From: Rhodoferax sp.
GTDB lineage: Bacteria; Pseudomonadota; Gammaproteobacteria; Burkholderiales; Burkholderiaceae_C
Assembly (NCBI RefSeq): GCF_030646845.1
Contig: NZ_JAUSLE010000051.1
Coordinates: 62,001-126,000 of the forward strand
Reading direction: 5' to 3'
Length of the DNA: 64,000 nt
Part shown: positions 36,252 through 45,470 of the stretch, one piece after another
Position numbering within the stretch: position 1 is the first letter of the stretch
How the letters are laid out: every line of letters starts with the position of its first letter
Program-made: the position numbers and the translations under genes
Notes under the pieces: model-generated
Database searches by the model: none
What the model was told of the DNA's origin: nothing
Seen by the model: only the letters and a program-made list of their open reading frames with translations

Positions 36252-37169
36252 ATGAACCAAAACATCAGCCTCATCGGCGCCCCCACCGACATCGGCGCGG
36301 GCAGCCGCGGTGCCAGCATGGGCCCGGAAGCCCTGCGGGTCGCCCATATCGTGCCGGTGTTGCAGCACCTTGGCCTGCAGGTGATCGACCGGGGAAATTT
36401 GAGCGGTCCCGGCAACCCGTGGCTGCCGCCCGTGCATGGTTACCGCCACCTCGATGAAGTGGTGACGTGGAACACGGCCGTGCACAACGCGGTGCATGCA
36501 GAACTCGACCAGGGCCGCCTGCCCATCCTGTTGGGCGGCGACCACTGCCTGGGCATTGGCTCGGTCAGCGCGGTGGCCCGCCACTGCCGCGAGGCCGGGA
36601 AAAAACTCCGCGTACTGTGGCTGGATGCCCATGCTGACTTCAACACCCACACCCTCACTCCCAGCGGCAACCTGCACGGCATGCCGCTGGCTTGCCTGTG
36701 CGGCTACGGCCCCCGGGGCTTGACCGAGCTTGGCGGACATACGCCCGCCATCAACCCAAAATGGGTGCGGCAGATCGGCATTCGCAGTGTGGACGAAGGT
36801 GAGAAACGACTGGTCCATGAAGCCGGACTCGACGTGTTTGACATGCGCTACATCGATGAGTTGGGCATGCGCTCAGCGATGGAGCTGGCGCTGGCCCTGA
36901 TGGACGCCAATACCCACCTGCATGTGAGTTTTGACGTGGATTTTCTGGACCCCGACATTGCCCCTGGCGTGGGCACCACAGTGCGCGGCGGCCCGACCTA
37001 CCGCGAAGCGCAACTGTGCATGGAGATGATCGCCGATACCGGGCGACTGGCATCGCTCGACGTCATGGAGCTCAACCCGGCATTCGATGTACGCAACCGC
37101 ACGGCTGAGGTGGCTGTGGACTTGCTGGCATCGTTGTTTGGCAAGAGCACCTTGATGCGCAAAAACTGA
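36252..37169 (+). CDS. rocF: Arginase
   Basis: A 305-residue ureohydrolase converting arginine to ornithine and urea. Manganese-site motifs are complete: GGDHCLGIGS, LDAHADFNT and SFDVDFLDPDIAPGVGT. The arginase-type segment GVGTTVRGGPTYREAQ separates it from agmatinases. ATG at 36252 gives MNQNISLIGAPTDIGAGSRG-type N-terminus (MNQNISLIGAPTDIG). Single gene between the chemoreceptor and the bactofilin. Together with PutA in this window it fits arginine-ornithine-proline catabolism, although ornithine aminotransferase is not here. Confidence 0.92.
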   Translation: MNQNISLIGAPTDIGAGSRGASMGPEALRVAHIVPVLQHLGLQVIDRGNLSGPGNPWLPPVHGYRHLDEVVTWNTAVHNAVHAELDQGRLPILLGGDHCLGIGSVSAVARHCREAGKKLRVLWLDAHADFNTHTLTPSGNLHGMPLACLCGYGPRGLTELGGHTPAINPKWVRQIGIRSVDEGEKRLVHEAGLDVFDMRYIDELGMRSAMELALALMDANTHLHVSFDVDFLDPDIAPGVGTTVRGGPTYREAQLCMEMIADTGRLASLDVMELNPAFDVRNRTAEVAVDLLASLFGKSTLMRKN

Positions 37170-37183
37170 GCGCTTGCGCGCTC
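37161..37183 (-). terminator. Terminator for the bactofilin gene
   Basis: On the minus strand GAGCGC and GCGCTC (37183-37178 and 37173-37168) close a four-base GCAA loop and are followed by AG and five T (37165-37161). It lies about 30 bases after the bactofilin stop and overlaps the last codons of arginase on the other strand. Confidence 0.55.
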
Positions 37184-37213
37184 GCTATTGCCACTGCCCC
37201 TCAGTAATCCGCC

Positions 37214-37759
37214 TTACCTGGCGACTGACAGAGCCGGCTTCTCCACGCTGGCGTTTTTGGTAGCCTGCACGGCACCAAACTGGATATCACCGGTGAGCTG
37301 CCCACCCTCTTCGATCACAATTTTTCCATAGCGAATGTTGCCGGTGACTCTGCCTGTGGCAAAGATCGTCAGCTTCTGGCGCACGGTCAGGTTGCCATCG
37401 AACTGGCCATGAATCTCGGCGATGTCGATCTCGGCTGACCCTTTGAAGGCCCCGTGTTCCGAGATCTGCATCACCCGCGAGTCCATGGTCGCCTCCACCA
37501 GGCCTTCGACCACCAGTGTGTCGCAGTCCGTGATCTCAACGCCTTTGAGCTTGATGTTGGGGCCCACCGTCAGCTTGCTGCCACCCTCTTTGGCTGGCGC
37601 ACTCGCGCTGACGGGATTAGTCGTACTGACCGCGGCGGCTTGCTGGCTGCCCGCGCTGTTCGCAGCACCATAGGCACCGGTGTTCGGCGTCGACGCACCC
37701 TGGCGCACAGGAGAAGTTTCGGTTTCGCGTTTGTTGAAGAAATTCGGGGAGATGGCCAT
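37214..37759 (-). CDS. Bactofilin (polymer-forming cytoskeletal protein)
   Basis: A 181-residue protein. After a disordered Ser/Ala/Thr-rich N-terminus (about residues 1-65) comes the bactofilin beta-helix: LTVGPNIKLKGVEITDCDTLVVEGLVEATMDS, seen as VGPNIKLKG and DTLVVEGLV, then IAEIHGQFDGNLTVRQKLTIFATGRVTGNIRYGKIVIEEGGQLTGDI with regular turns every 15-20 residues. Bactofilins form nucleotide-free filaments that position cell-wall or polysaccharide enzymes. AAAGGAA precedes ATG 37759; in-frame sequence further upstream lacks a ribosome site. Divergent from the diguanylate cyclase. Confidence 0.9.
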   Translation of the reverse strand: MAISPNFFNKRETETSPVRQGASTPNTGAYGAANSAGSQQAAAVSTTNPVSASAPAKEGGSKLTVGPNIKLKGVEITDCDTLVVEGLVEATMDSRVMQISEHGAFKGSAEIDIAEIHGQFDGNLTVRQKLTIFATGRVTGNIRYGKIVIEEGGQLTGDIQFGAVQATKNASVEKPALSVAR

Positions 37760-38042
37760 GTGAGTTCCTTTAAAAGGGCCATGGTATGGGCGCCGTCCTG
37801 GAAAGTCTCCACTGGTTTTGCAAGATCGGTAACAGAATGAATTCTCCAAAACACAGCGCCCAGATGTGTGAGCATGCCGTTCACGGCGCCTGACATGGTC
37901 ATGCAGCGTCTTCCCGCAATTGGCTCCCACCTATAATTTGGCCACCGTCACGGCGCCAAAGATCCGCGCAATTCCGCCACTGAGGCGAGTTGGGCGTGAC
38001 ACCGCAAAGATGGCAATCACACGTCGGATTGGAACGGGCAGC

Positions 38043-39821
38043 ATGCTTGACAAAGAAAAATTCCGGCTGTCCTTGCGTCAGGTGCTGACCATTCCCTATG
38101 TCGCGCTGGTGTTGGCTCTGGCACTCACGATCGTCGGCCTGTCTTACGTGGCAGGCAGCCGCGCGGTAGACACCGTATCGTCTCATCTGCTGCTTGAGAC
38201 CGTGGGCCGCATAGGCCAGTCGGTCGACAGGCATATTGTGGGTTCTGGCGCAGTGGTCGAAGCCGCGTTTCCGGACGGTATGCCGGTCTCGCCAACCATC
38301 GATGCTGACATAGAGAGTCTGCGCACCCGCTTCTGGATTGCCACATCGCTGCACCTGGACCCGAACAACTATGTCTACTTTGGCAATCGCCTGGGCCAGG
38401 GGATCGGCCTGTACCGACATTCGCGCACGGAAGGTGAATTGCGCATCAAGCTCAAACCCGAGGACATGCGCACCTTCTACCGGTTCACCGGCATTGACGG
38501 CAAACTGGCGTTTCATTCCCGCGAGAGCAAGCTTTTTGACCCGCGAACACGCCCCTGGTACGAGGCCGGTGCAACCCGCAGTGCACACACCTGGACTGCG
38601 GTCTACATCGACTTCAGCACCGCAGACCTGGTGGCGACGCGCGCACGCCGTGTGCTGGGCCCCCGCGGAGAGTTCGAAGGCGTGGTCGCCACCGACGTGT
38701 CCTTGCGGGCCCTGAATGAATTCGTGTCCAGACTCCCTGTCTCACGGCACGGACTGGCTTTCATCGTCGAGGCCGATGGCGAACTGATCGCCTCATCGGC
38801 CAGCGCCAATGTGAAATTGATGCCCGACGGCAGCAAGACCCGACTCAGCGCGAGCGAGAGCGGCAACCCGGTCATCGCGGCCGCCTATGGCGAGGTTCGC
38901 AAGCGTCTGGCCGAACCCGGCAGCAAGTCGGGTGCGCAGACATTCGATTTTCGCGCGCCGGACGGCCAGGTGATTCATGCTGCGTATGACCGCCTGAGGG
39001 ACGACGCAGGCCTGGAGTGGGTCACAGTCGTTGCCATGCCCCGCGGCGACTTCATGGCGGGCGTGACCGGGAACGTGGTGCGCATGGCCGTGCTGAGTGC
39101 GCTGGCCGCGCTGGTGGCGATTGCCATTGGCTTGCGCATTCTCAGTTGGGTGGCTCGTGACCTGAAGCATCTGTCCGAGGCTGCACTGCGGGTCGGCGAC
39201 GGCCAGCTCAACTGGCCGGTGGGCATCAAACGGCCCGATGAGATTGGCCAGCTTGCCAAGAGTTTTGAGACCATGCAACAGCTTCTGCAAACGGACGCAC
39301 TGACCAGCCTGGCCAATCGCGAGGCTTTCATGCTGCGTCTGCGTCAAAAAATAGGCCAATCGTCTGGCAGCCCCGGCGATGAACGTTTTGCCGTCCTGTT
39401 CATTGACCTGAACCGCTTCAAGCACATCAATGACCATTTTGGTCATGAGGCAGGCGACCGGGTGCTGATTGAAGTTGCCCAGCGCCTGCGCAACGCCGTC
39501 CGGTCCGGGGACCTGGTGGCCCGCTTGTCTGGTGATGAGTTTGTGATTCTGCTGGACCGGGTGGACAGCGGGGAAGGTCTGGAGCGTGTCCGCCAGGAGA
39601 TACAGGCAAGCCTGAAGGAACCGTTCATGGCCCTTCGAAAAGAGGTTCTCGACGGAATTGACTTTGGTGGCTCGGTGGGCGAGGCCATTTACCCGGACGA
39701 CGGGGCAGACGCCGAATCCTTACTCAAGAAAGCCGATCGCAGAATGTATGGACAGAAATTTGCGGAGCGGGCCCAGGGCAGTTCGCATCCGCTTAGGCGG
39801 GCGTCCGACCAACGCAAATGA
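38043..39821 (+). CDS. Membrane diguanylate cyclase with cache sensor
   Basis: A 592-residue protein: helix 1 (about residues 14-35), a periplasmic double-cache-like domain (with FDPRTRPWYEAG, a dCACHE hallmark, and VVATDVSLRAL), helix 2 (about 345-365), a HAMP-like stretch and a C-terminal GGDEF domain. The active-site motif is S496-G-D-E-F, an accepted active variant, preceded by TDALTSLANREAF and DLNRFKHINDHFGH. A possible I-site is not evident. ATG at 38043 is preferred; an ATG at 38010 is possible. TATAAT at 37932-37937 is a good -10 candidate but lacks a clear -35. Confidence 0.86.
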   Translation: MLDKEKFRLSLRQVLTIPYVALVLALALTIVGLSYVAGSRAVDTVSSHLLLETVGRIGQSVDRHIVGSGAVVEAAFPDGMPVSPTIDADIESLRTRFWIATSLHLDPNNYVYFGNRLGQGIGLYRHSRTEGELRIKLKPEDMRTFYRFTGIDGKLAFHSRESKLFDPRTRPWYEAGATRSAHTWTAVYIDFSTADLVATRARRVLGPRGEFEGVVATDVSLRALNEFVSRLPVSRHGLAFIVEADGELIASSASANVKLMPDGSKTRLSASESGNPVIAAAYGEVRKRLAEPGSKSGAQTFDFRAPDGQVIHAAYDRLRDDAGLEWVTVVAMPRGDFMAGVTGNVVRMAVLSALAALVAIAIGLRILSWVARDLKHLSEAALRVGDGQLNWPVGIKRPDEIGQLAKSFETMQQLLQTDALTSLANREAFMLRLRQKIGQSSGSPGDERFAVLFIDLNRFKHINDHFGHEAGDRVLIEVAQRLRNAVRSGDLVARLSGDEFVILLDRVDSGEGLERVRQEIQASLKEPFMALRKEVLDGIDFGGSVGEAIYPDDGADAESLLKKADRRMYGQKFAERAQGSSHPLRRASDQRK

Positions 39822-39843
39822 ACGCGCACTGAAAACCCGGCGG

Positions 39844-41979
39844 TCAGCCGCGCCGGTACACCCGGTCGGCATATTCGCGCACCATTCTGGTGGCCGAAAA
39901 CCGGGGCCCGTTCGTCAGCAGGCTACGGCGCATCATGGCTACCCAACGCTGCGGCACACCATCGGCGTCGCGTTCGTGGAACATAGGGACCACCACCCGT
40001 TCCAGAAGGTCGAACATGGTGCGAGCGTCGCGTTGGTCCTGCGCCTGGGCATCCATGTCGACATCACCATTGATCGCCCACCCGTTGGTCCCGTCCCAGG
40101 CTTCCGCCCACCACCCATCAAGGACCGACAGTTGCAGCCCTCCGCCGAGGCACGACTTCATGCCACTGGTCCCACTGGCCTCATTCGGCGGCCGTGGCAC
40201 GTTGACCCACACATCACAGCCCGCGACGAGGTGGCCGGCCAGGGGAATGTCGTAGTCCTCCAGGAAGGCAGCTCGCCCGGCGACACTCGGTGCCCGTTTG
40301 AGTGCGAACACCTGGCGGACCACCTCTTTCGCGCCGATGTCGTCGGGGTGGGCCTTGCCGGCAAACACGAACTGGACCGGGTGCACGCCCCCAATCAGGC
40401 CGAGCGCACGCTCTGGCAGCAGTGCGACGAGGTGCAGTCGTTTGTAGGTGGCGAGTCGCCGGGCGAAACCGATGGTGAGTCGGTCCGGGTCAAAGCCGCT
40501 GCTGGGGGCCTCCGCATAGTCCAGAGGATCGCCACGACGCAGCCGGTCGCTGGTGGCACGGCGCGTGATCATGTCCACGAGTTGCGCACGCGCGGCACAG
40601 CGCGCTGCCCACAGTTCCGGGGCAGGGATGTCCCGCACCGGCTCCCAGGTTGCCGGCTCGTCAGCGCGACTCAGCCAGCCATTCCCCAAATGCCGATCGA
40701 GCAAATCGCGCATCGGCCCGTGCAGCCAGGTGGGTACGTGCACGCCGTTGGTGACGTGGGTGATCGGAACGTCTTCCACCGCGCGGCCAGGGAACAGCGG
40801 TTGCCACATCGCGCGCGCGACATGGCCATGCCGTTGGCTGACCGCATTGGCGTGGCGGCTGGCCCGTAACGCCAGCACAGTCATGCTCATGGGCTGGTCG
40901 GGATTGGTGGGGTCCATACGACCCATGGACAGCCATTGCTCGCGTTCGCCGACCAGATCTGCGATGGGGCCAAGCATCGCCAATACTTCTGTGCGCTGGT
41001 AGGTTTCATTGCCGGCCGGCACGGGCGTGTGGGTGGTGAACACGACCTGCTCGCGCACGCGGCGCCACGCATCGTCGGCATCGCTCCCCGCCTGAGCCTG
41101 CGCCTGGAGCAGCAGTTCGAACACGCCAAGCACCGGATGCCCCTCGTTCAGATGGTAGACAGCCGGTTCGATGCCGAGCGCACGCAGCGCACGGACCCCG
41201 CCAACGCCAAGCACGGCGTATTGGGCCAGGCGAATCGCGCGGTTGCTCTCGTAAAGCCGCGACGTGATCCAGCGGCCGACCTGGCTGTTCTGGGGAAGAT
41301 CGGTGTCCAGCAGGTAGAGCGGTACGCGGCCCACGTCGACCCGCCAGATATGCACCGCGACGCTCTCGTCGTCAACCGGCACCGTGACCGTGACCGGTCG
41401 CCCATCGGCGCCGGTGACCTTGACGCATGGCAAACGCTCTGGATCGGCATCAAGCCAGTATTCATACTGATAACCGGTCACGTCGATGCGCTGATGAAAG
41501 TAGCCGGTGCGGTACATCAGGCCCACGCCCACCATTGGCAGTGCCAGGTCAGAAGCCTCCTTCAGGATATCGCCGGCGAGTACGCCGAGTCCGCCCGAAT
41601 AAATCGGCAAGGAGCCATGCACGCCGAACTCGGAACAGCAGAACGCGACCGGGTGCTCCGTGCTGACGTCGCCGCCCTGCCACGGTCGGGCCCGATCTGC
41701 GTCAAGCTCTGTTGCCACACGGTTAACCCAGCCAACGAAGCCGGCATCCGCAGCGGCGCGCTCAAGCATCGACGGGTGTGTCTCGGTCAGCAGGCGCCGT
41801 GGGTTGTGCCCGGTGCGCGCCCACCGATCAGGATCAATCGCATCGAACATGGCAGCGCCATCGGCAGACCACGACCACCGGTAGTTGTAGGCAATGCGTG
41901 CGAGCGGTCGCAGCGGCTCGGGAAGCAATGCTTCCAGTTCGACCACTGCACGTTCGATGTCATGGTCACCAGCGAACAT
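39844..41979 (-). CDS. glgP: Alpha-glucan (glycogen/maltodextrin) phosphorylase, GT35
   Basis: A 711-residue phosphorylase releasing glucose-1-phosphate from alpha-1,4-glucans. It is of the short archaeal/actinobacterial type: N-terminal RIAYNYRWSWSADG, then CCSEFGVHGSLPIYSGGLGVLAGD, YHLNEGH, HVTNGVHVPTW, GFARRLATYKR, and the PLP-lysine region PNEASGTSGMKSCLGGGLQLSVLDG, here cited as EASGTSGMK. GAGGAA precedes ATG 41979. No other glycogen gene (glgA/B/C, malQ) is next to it, and its sequence style reminds me of actinobacterial homologues, which could mean transfer. Convergent with the diguanylate cyclase. Confidence 0.9.
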   Translation of the reverse strand: MFAGDHDIERAVVELEALLPEPLRPLARIAYNYRWSWSADGAAMFDAIDPDRWARTGHNPRRLLTETHPSMLERAAADAGFVGWVNRVATELDADRARPWQGGDVSTEHPVAFCCSEFGVHGSLPIYSGGLGVLAGDILKEASDLALPMVGVGLMYRTGYFHQRIDVTGYQYEYWLDADPERLPCVKVTGADGRPVTVTVPVDDESVAVHIWRVDVGRVPLYLLDTDLPQNSQVGRWITSRLYESNRAIRLAQYAVLGVGGVRALRALGIEPAVYHLNEGHPVLGVFELLLQAQAQAGSDADDAWRRVREQVVFTTHTPVPAGNETYQRTEVLAMLGPIADLVGEREQWLSMGRMDPTNPDQPMSMTVLALRASRHANAVSQRHGHVARAMWQPLFPGRAVEDVPITHVTNGVHVPTWLHGPMRDLLDRHLGNGWLSRADEPATWEPVRDIPAPELWAARCAARAQLVDMITRRATSDRLRRGDPLDYAEAPSSGFDPDRLTIGFARRLATYKRLHLVALLPERALGLIGGVHPVQFVFAGKAHPDDIGAKEVVRQVFALKRAPSVAGRAAFLEDYDIPLAGHLVAGCDVWVNVPRPPNEASGTSGMKSCLGGGLQLSVLDGWWAEAWDGTNGWAINGDVDMDAQAQDQRDARTMFDLLERVVVPMFHERDADGVPQRWVAMMRRSLLTNGPRFSATRMVREYADRVYRRG

Positions 41980-42312
41980 GATCGTTCCTCATGTCAAAGT
42001 CAATGTGCAAAAAGAACGCTGCCCGGCGAACAAGGACAAGCGGTACGGGTTGAGCATTCGGTCAGGTCAACGCCAGTATCTTTGGCGCGGGCTCGTTTGA
42101 CAAGCGTCCGGCCACCGATTCTGAGGCCGGGTTTGACATGTCGCAACTCCAACGCAGGCGTGTCAGCCCGCGTTCGTTGAAGCAAAGGCCCTTTGCAAAA
42201 GCAGTATTTTATTTGCATCTTTTAAAAGATGCAGTTAACATGCATGTATACAGGCCTTCGATTCAGCCGTCCGCTCATTCACATTTCAACTTCACCCATA
42301 GGGAATCAAATC
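41980..42312. other. Divergent control region of glgP and norB
   Basis: A 333-base gap holding the promoters of both flanking genes. The left 200 bases show no gene and no clear motif; the right part is AT-rich and contains the NsrR-like site and the 20-bp palindrome described separately. Confidence 0.5.
42214..42248 (+). promoter_or_regulatory. NsrR-like operator and 20-bp palindrome upstream of norB
   Basis: TGCATCTTTTAAAAGATGCA (42214-42233) is a perfect 20-bp palindrome. Starting inside it, AAGATGCA-GTTAA-CATGCATGTA (42226-42248) matches the NsrR consensus AAGATGCAT-N5-ATGCATCTT-type motif at 18 or 19 of 23 positions. NsrR is the NO-sensing Rrf2 repressor that controls NO-detoxification genes. 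TATACA (42247-42252) overlaps its end as a possible -10. The norB start is 65 bases downstream. Confidence 0.6.
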
Positions 42313-44592
42313 ATGCACGCCACGCGCAAACTCTGGACTTGGCTCGCCGTCATCTGTGCGCTCTCCTTTGCCGTTCTGGGTTGGGTCGGAACAGAGATCT
42401 ATCTGACCGCCCCGCCCATTCCAAAACAAGTCATCAGCACCAAGGGGACTGTGCTGTTCTCGCCAGGGCAGGTTCAACGCGGCCAGGAGGCCTGGCTGTC
42501 CGCTGGCGGCCAGCAGTTGGGGTCCGTCTGGGGCCACGGCAGTTACGTGGCACCGGACTGGTCGGCCGACTGGCTGCATCGCGAAGCGCTGGCACTGCGT
42601 GCGGTCTGGGCGCAAGGGGATTTTGGCAAGCCGTTCGAGCAATTGAGCATCGGTCAGCAGGCCGAACTCAACGCCCGGCTCAAAACCGAGATGCGCCGCA
42701 ACACCTATGACGCCAGCACCGGAACCATCACGCTCTCACCAGAGCGCGCCGAGGCGGTCACCCAGGTCGTGGCGCATTACGTCGGCCTGTTCGGCAATGA
42801 CGCATCGCTGGACAAGCTGCGCGAACAATACGCAATGAACGCCGGATCCCTGCCCGACCCGCTTGATCTGCAGGCGCTGCCGGCCTTCATATTCTGGTCG
42901 GCCTGGTCGGCCGCGACGGACCGTCCCGGCGAAACCGATCTGAGCTACACCAGCAACTGGCCGCACGAGCCGCTGGTTGACAACACACCGACTGCCGGCG
43001 CCGGCATCTGGTCGATCGCCAGCATTATCTTCATGATCGCCGCCATTGCGGGCATGATTTTCTACCACTCGGTCAGCAAAGAAGAAGGCGATCCAACGCC
43101 GCCCAAGAACGATCCCCTGTTCGACCTGAAGCCGACCCCCTCCATGAAGGCCACCCGAAAATACTTCTACGTGGTGATCGGCCTGATCCTGGCGCAAGTC
43201 GGCATGGGCGTGATCACCGCTCACTATGCAGTCGAGGGCCAGAGCTTCTTTGGTTTCCCGCTGGCGCAGATTCTGCCCTTCACGGTGAGCCGCACCATCC
43301 ATACCCAGTTTGCCGTTCTCTGGATTGCGACGGCGTGGCTGGCCACCGGTTTGTACATCGCACCGGCGATCTCGGGTCATGAGCCCAAATACCAGAAGCT
43401 CGGGGTCAACGTGCTGTTCTATGCCTTGCTGTTCATCGTGGTCGGCTCTACCGCCTTTGGCTGGCTCGGTACCTTGCAGCACCTGGGCAATGATTTCAGC
43501 TTCTGGATCGGCAATCAGGGACTGGAGTTCACCAGCATGGGCCGCATCTGGCAAATCCTGCTGTTCATCGGCTTGCTGTTCTGGGTGACGCTGTTGGGTC
43601 GCGGACTGTGGCCTGCCCTGAAGACCCCGTCTGAGAGTCGCGGCCTGATTGCCATGGTGTTCCTGGCGGCTTTATGCATCGGCGGCTTTTATGCCACGTC
43701 CCTGACCTGGGGCAAGCATACGCACTACGCGATGATCGAGTACTGGCGCTGGTGGTTGGTGCACCTGTGGGTGGAAGGGTTCTTTGAAGTGTTCGCCACG
43801 GCAGTCATTGCCCTGTTGTTCACCCGTCTGGGCCTGATCCGCGCCAGCACCGCCCACAGCGCCATCGTGCTGGAAACCATCGTGTTCCTGTTTGGCGGCA
43901 TTCTGGGTACCCTGCATCACCTGTACTTCACCGGGACGCCCACTTTCGTGATTGCGATTGGCGCCATGTTCTCCGCGCTGGAAGTGGTTCCACTGGCGAT
44001 GATCGGGGTCGAAGCCTGGCGCAACTACCAGCGCTCGAAGGCGGCACCCTGGGTGCAGACCTACAAGTGGTCGATCCTGTGTTTCATCGCCGTCGGCTTC
44101 TGGAACGTGGTGGGTGCCGGTCTGCTGGGTTTCTCGATCAACACGCCCATCGCGCTGTACTACATGCAAGGGCTCAACATGACGGCAGCGCACGGCCACG
44201 CCGCGCTGTTTGGTGTGTACGGCATGCTGGGCATTGGCCTGCTGCTGTTTTGTCTGCGGGGGCTGTCCGATCGTGCGGCCTGGTCTGACCGGTTGCTCGC
44301 CCCGATGTTCTGGTCGCTCAACATTGGCCTCGCCATGATGGTGTTCATCTCACTGGTGCCGGCCGGCATCTACCAGGCTTGGGCCAGCATCACTAGGGGC
44401 ATGTGGTTCGCGCGATCGCCGGAAGTCATTCATTCGCCTTTCATGGAAACCCTGGTGTGGCTGCGCGTGCCGGGTGACGTGGTGTTCGCCATCGGCACCC
44501 TGTTCCTGGCCTGGTTCGCAGTGCGTTTGTTAACCGCAGGCAAACGCCAGCAACTGGCACCGGCACCACTGGCCGACGCCACAAAGGCCTGA
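42313..44592 (+). CDS. norB: Quinol-dependent nitric oxide reductase (qNor)
   Basis: A 759-residue single-subunit enzyme reducing NO to N2O with quinol electrons. The N-terminus has one helix and a periplasmic domain (about residues 40-215: GQVQRGQEAWLSAGGQQLGSVWGHGSY, cited as RGQEAWLSAGGQ) which replaces NorC; the C-terminal part carries about 12 helices with the haem/metal ligands in TIHTQFAVLW, GTLHHLYFTG and AAHGHAALFGVYG. No accessory norQ/D genes follow, as is usual for qNor used in NO detoxification. ATG 42313 follows AGGGA. Regulated probably by NsrR. Full length. Confidence 0.95.
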   Translation: MHATRKLWTWLAVICALSFAVLGWVGTEIYLTAPPIPKQVISTKGTVLFSPGQVQRGQEAWLSAGGQQLGSVWGHGSYVAPDWSADWLHREALALRAVWAQGDFGKPFEQLSIGQQAELNARLKTEMRRNTYDASTGTITLSPERAEAVTQVVAHYVGLFGNDASLDKLREQYAMNAGSLPDPLDLQALPAFIFWSAWSAATDRPGETDLSYTSNWPHEPLVDNTPTAGAGIWSIASIIFMIAAIAGMIFYHSVSKEEGDPTPPKNDPLFDLKPTPSMKATRKYFYVVIGLILAQVGMGVITAHYAVEGQSFFGFPLAQILPFTVSRTIHTQFAVLWIATAWLATGLYIAPAISGHEPKYQKLGVNVLFYALLFIVVGSTAFGWLGTLQHLGNDFSFWIGNQGLEFTSMGRIWQILLFIGLLFWVTLLGRGLWPALKTPSESRGLIAMVFLAALCIGGFYATSLTWGKHTHYAMIEYWRWWLVHLWVEGFFEVFATAVIALLFTRLGLIRASTAHSAIVLETIVFLFGGILGTLHHLYFTGTPTFVIAIGAMFSALEVVPLAMIGVEAWRNYQRSKAAPWVQTYKWSILCFIAVGFWNVVGAGLLGFSINTPIALYYMQGLNMTAAHGHAALFGVYGMLGIGLLLFCLRGLSDRAAWSDRLLAPMFWSLNIGLAMMVFISLVPAGIYQAWASITRGMWFARSPEVIHSPFMETLVWLRVPGDVVFAIGTLFLAWFAVRLLTAGKRQQLAPAPLADATKA

Positions 44593-44683
44593 CCGGATGG
44601 CGGACGGGCCCTCTGCCCGCCCGCCTGGAGATACCCCCGGGCCTGACCATTCCAGCCTGCACCCGGGGCACTCTGCCAAGCGC

Positions 44684-45295
44684 CTAGAAACGGTAGCGCA
44701 GACCCAGGCTGGTGGAGGTGATGCGGTCACGGTCCCCGCCAGAAAACTTCAGGTCATGCTCCTCGTATTGCAGCACGGCCGACCACTGCGGATTGAACAT
44801 GTATTCCGCACCCAGCCCGTACGCCCAGCCGAATTCCTTCTCGGTGCCGGCGGTCACACCCGAGCCGGTGCCTGACGTTACATCCGTGCGCCCATAGGTG
44901 GTGCCGAGTTTGCCCAGCAGATTGAACGAGCTGCCAATCGGCAGTCGACCCACGACGCTCAGGTTGATGCCATCGGCTTTGGTCCTGCCGCCGGCGCGGT
45001 TCACACTGCCCAGATCGAGGTAGCCAAACTCAAAACCGAAGTTCCGGTTGAAGTAGCTGCCCGCGTAAACGCTGTACGCCACGTCGTATCTGTCGGCGCT
45101 ATAAAGCCCGGTCCCGTTGCCCATCGAATAATCAGACCGCCCGGCATTCAGGCCAATGTAGCTGTTGCCGGAGCCATAAATCGCGTAGGGGCTGCTGGCA
45201 CTGGACTCGCTGCTTTGTGCCTGCGCGCCAACTGCTGCTGCCAGCGACGCGACCACTGCGAGCAGGCTGACGATTTTGCGGTTTGGTTTTTTCAC
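44684..45295 (-). CDS. Outer-membrane beta-barrel protein (OmpA/OmpW-like porin family)
   Basis: A 203-residue secreted barrel. Signal peptide KIVSLLAVVASLAAAVGAQAQ; eight alternating amphipathic strands follow (SYIGLNAGRSDYS, GFEFGYLDLGSV, GINLSVVGRLPIG, GWAYGLGAEYMF, WSAVLQYEEHDLKF) and the last residue is Phe (LGLRYRF), the BAM recognition signal. GTG at 45295 is the start, with AAAGGAGG three to four bases upstream of ATTGTG; translation from further upstream would disrupt the signal peptide. Role unknown; small barrels of this kind are often stress-induced. Sits at the end of the pga cluster but separate from it by 175 bases. Confidence 0.85.
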   Translation of the reverse strand: MKKPNRKIVSLLAVVASLAAAVGAQAQSSESSASSPYAIYGSGNSYIGLNAGRSDYSMGNGTGLYSADRYDVAYSVYAGSYFNRNFGFEFGYLDLGSVNRAGGRTKADGINLSVVGRLPIGSSFNLLGKLGTTYGRTDVTSGTGSGVTAGTEKEFGWAYGLGAEYMFNPQWSAVLQYEEHDLKFSGGDRDRITSTSLGLRYRF

Positions 45296-45470
45296 AATGC
45301 CTCCTTTGAAAAGCCAGGGAAAGAACCAGGGTGACAGAACCATTTCCATCCCGCTGGAAATGAGATAACTTTAGTGCTTCCTCTTCGACAGCGATGTAGG
45401 CAATGTTTGGCAGTACTTGTAGGAAAATGCGTGGGCACCCCGCCAGATAGGTGTCAGGATCGGCCCAGCC

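Noticed and set aside
42138-42710. 190-codon plus-strand frame over the norB promoter and 5' end
   Set aside because: It overlaps norB in another frame; norB has clear motifs and a better start.
44596-44660. Hairpins CGGGC-CCTCT-GCCCG and CCCCGGG/CCCGGGG between norB and the outer-membrane protein gene
   Set aside because: No T run follows on either strand; could still aid termination of the two converging genes, but not callable.
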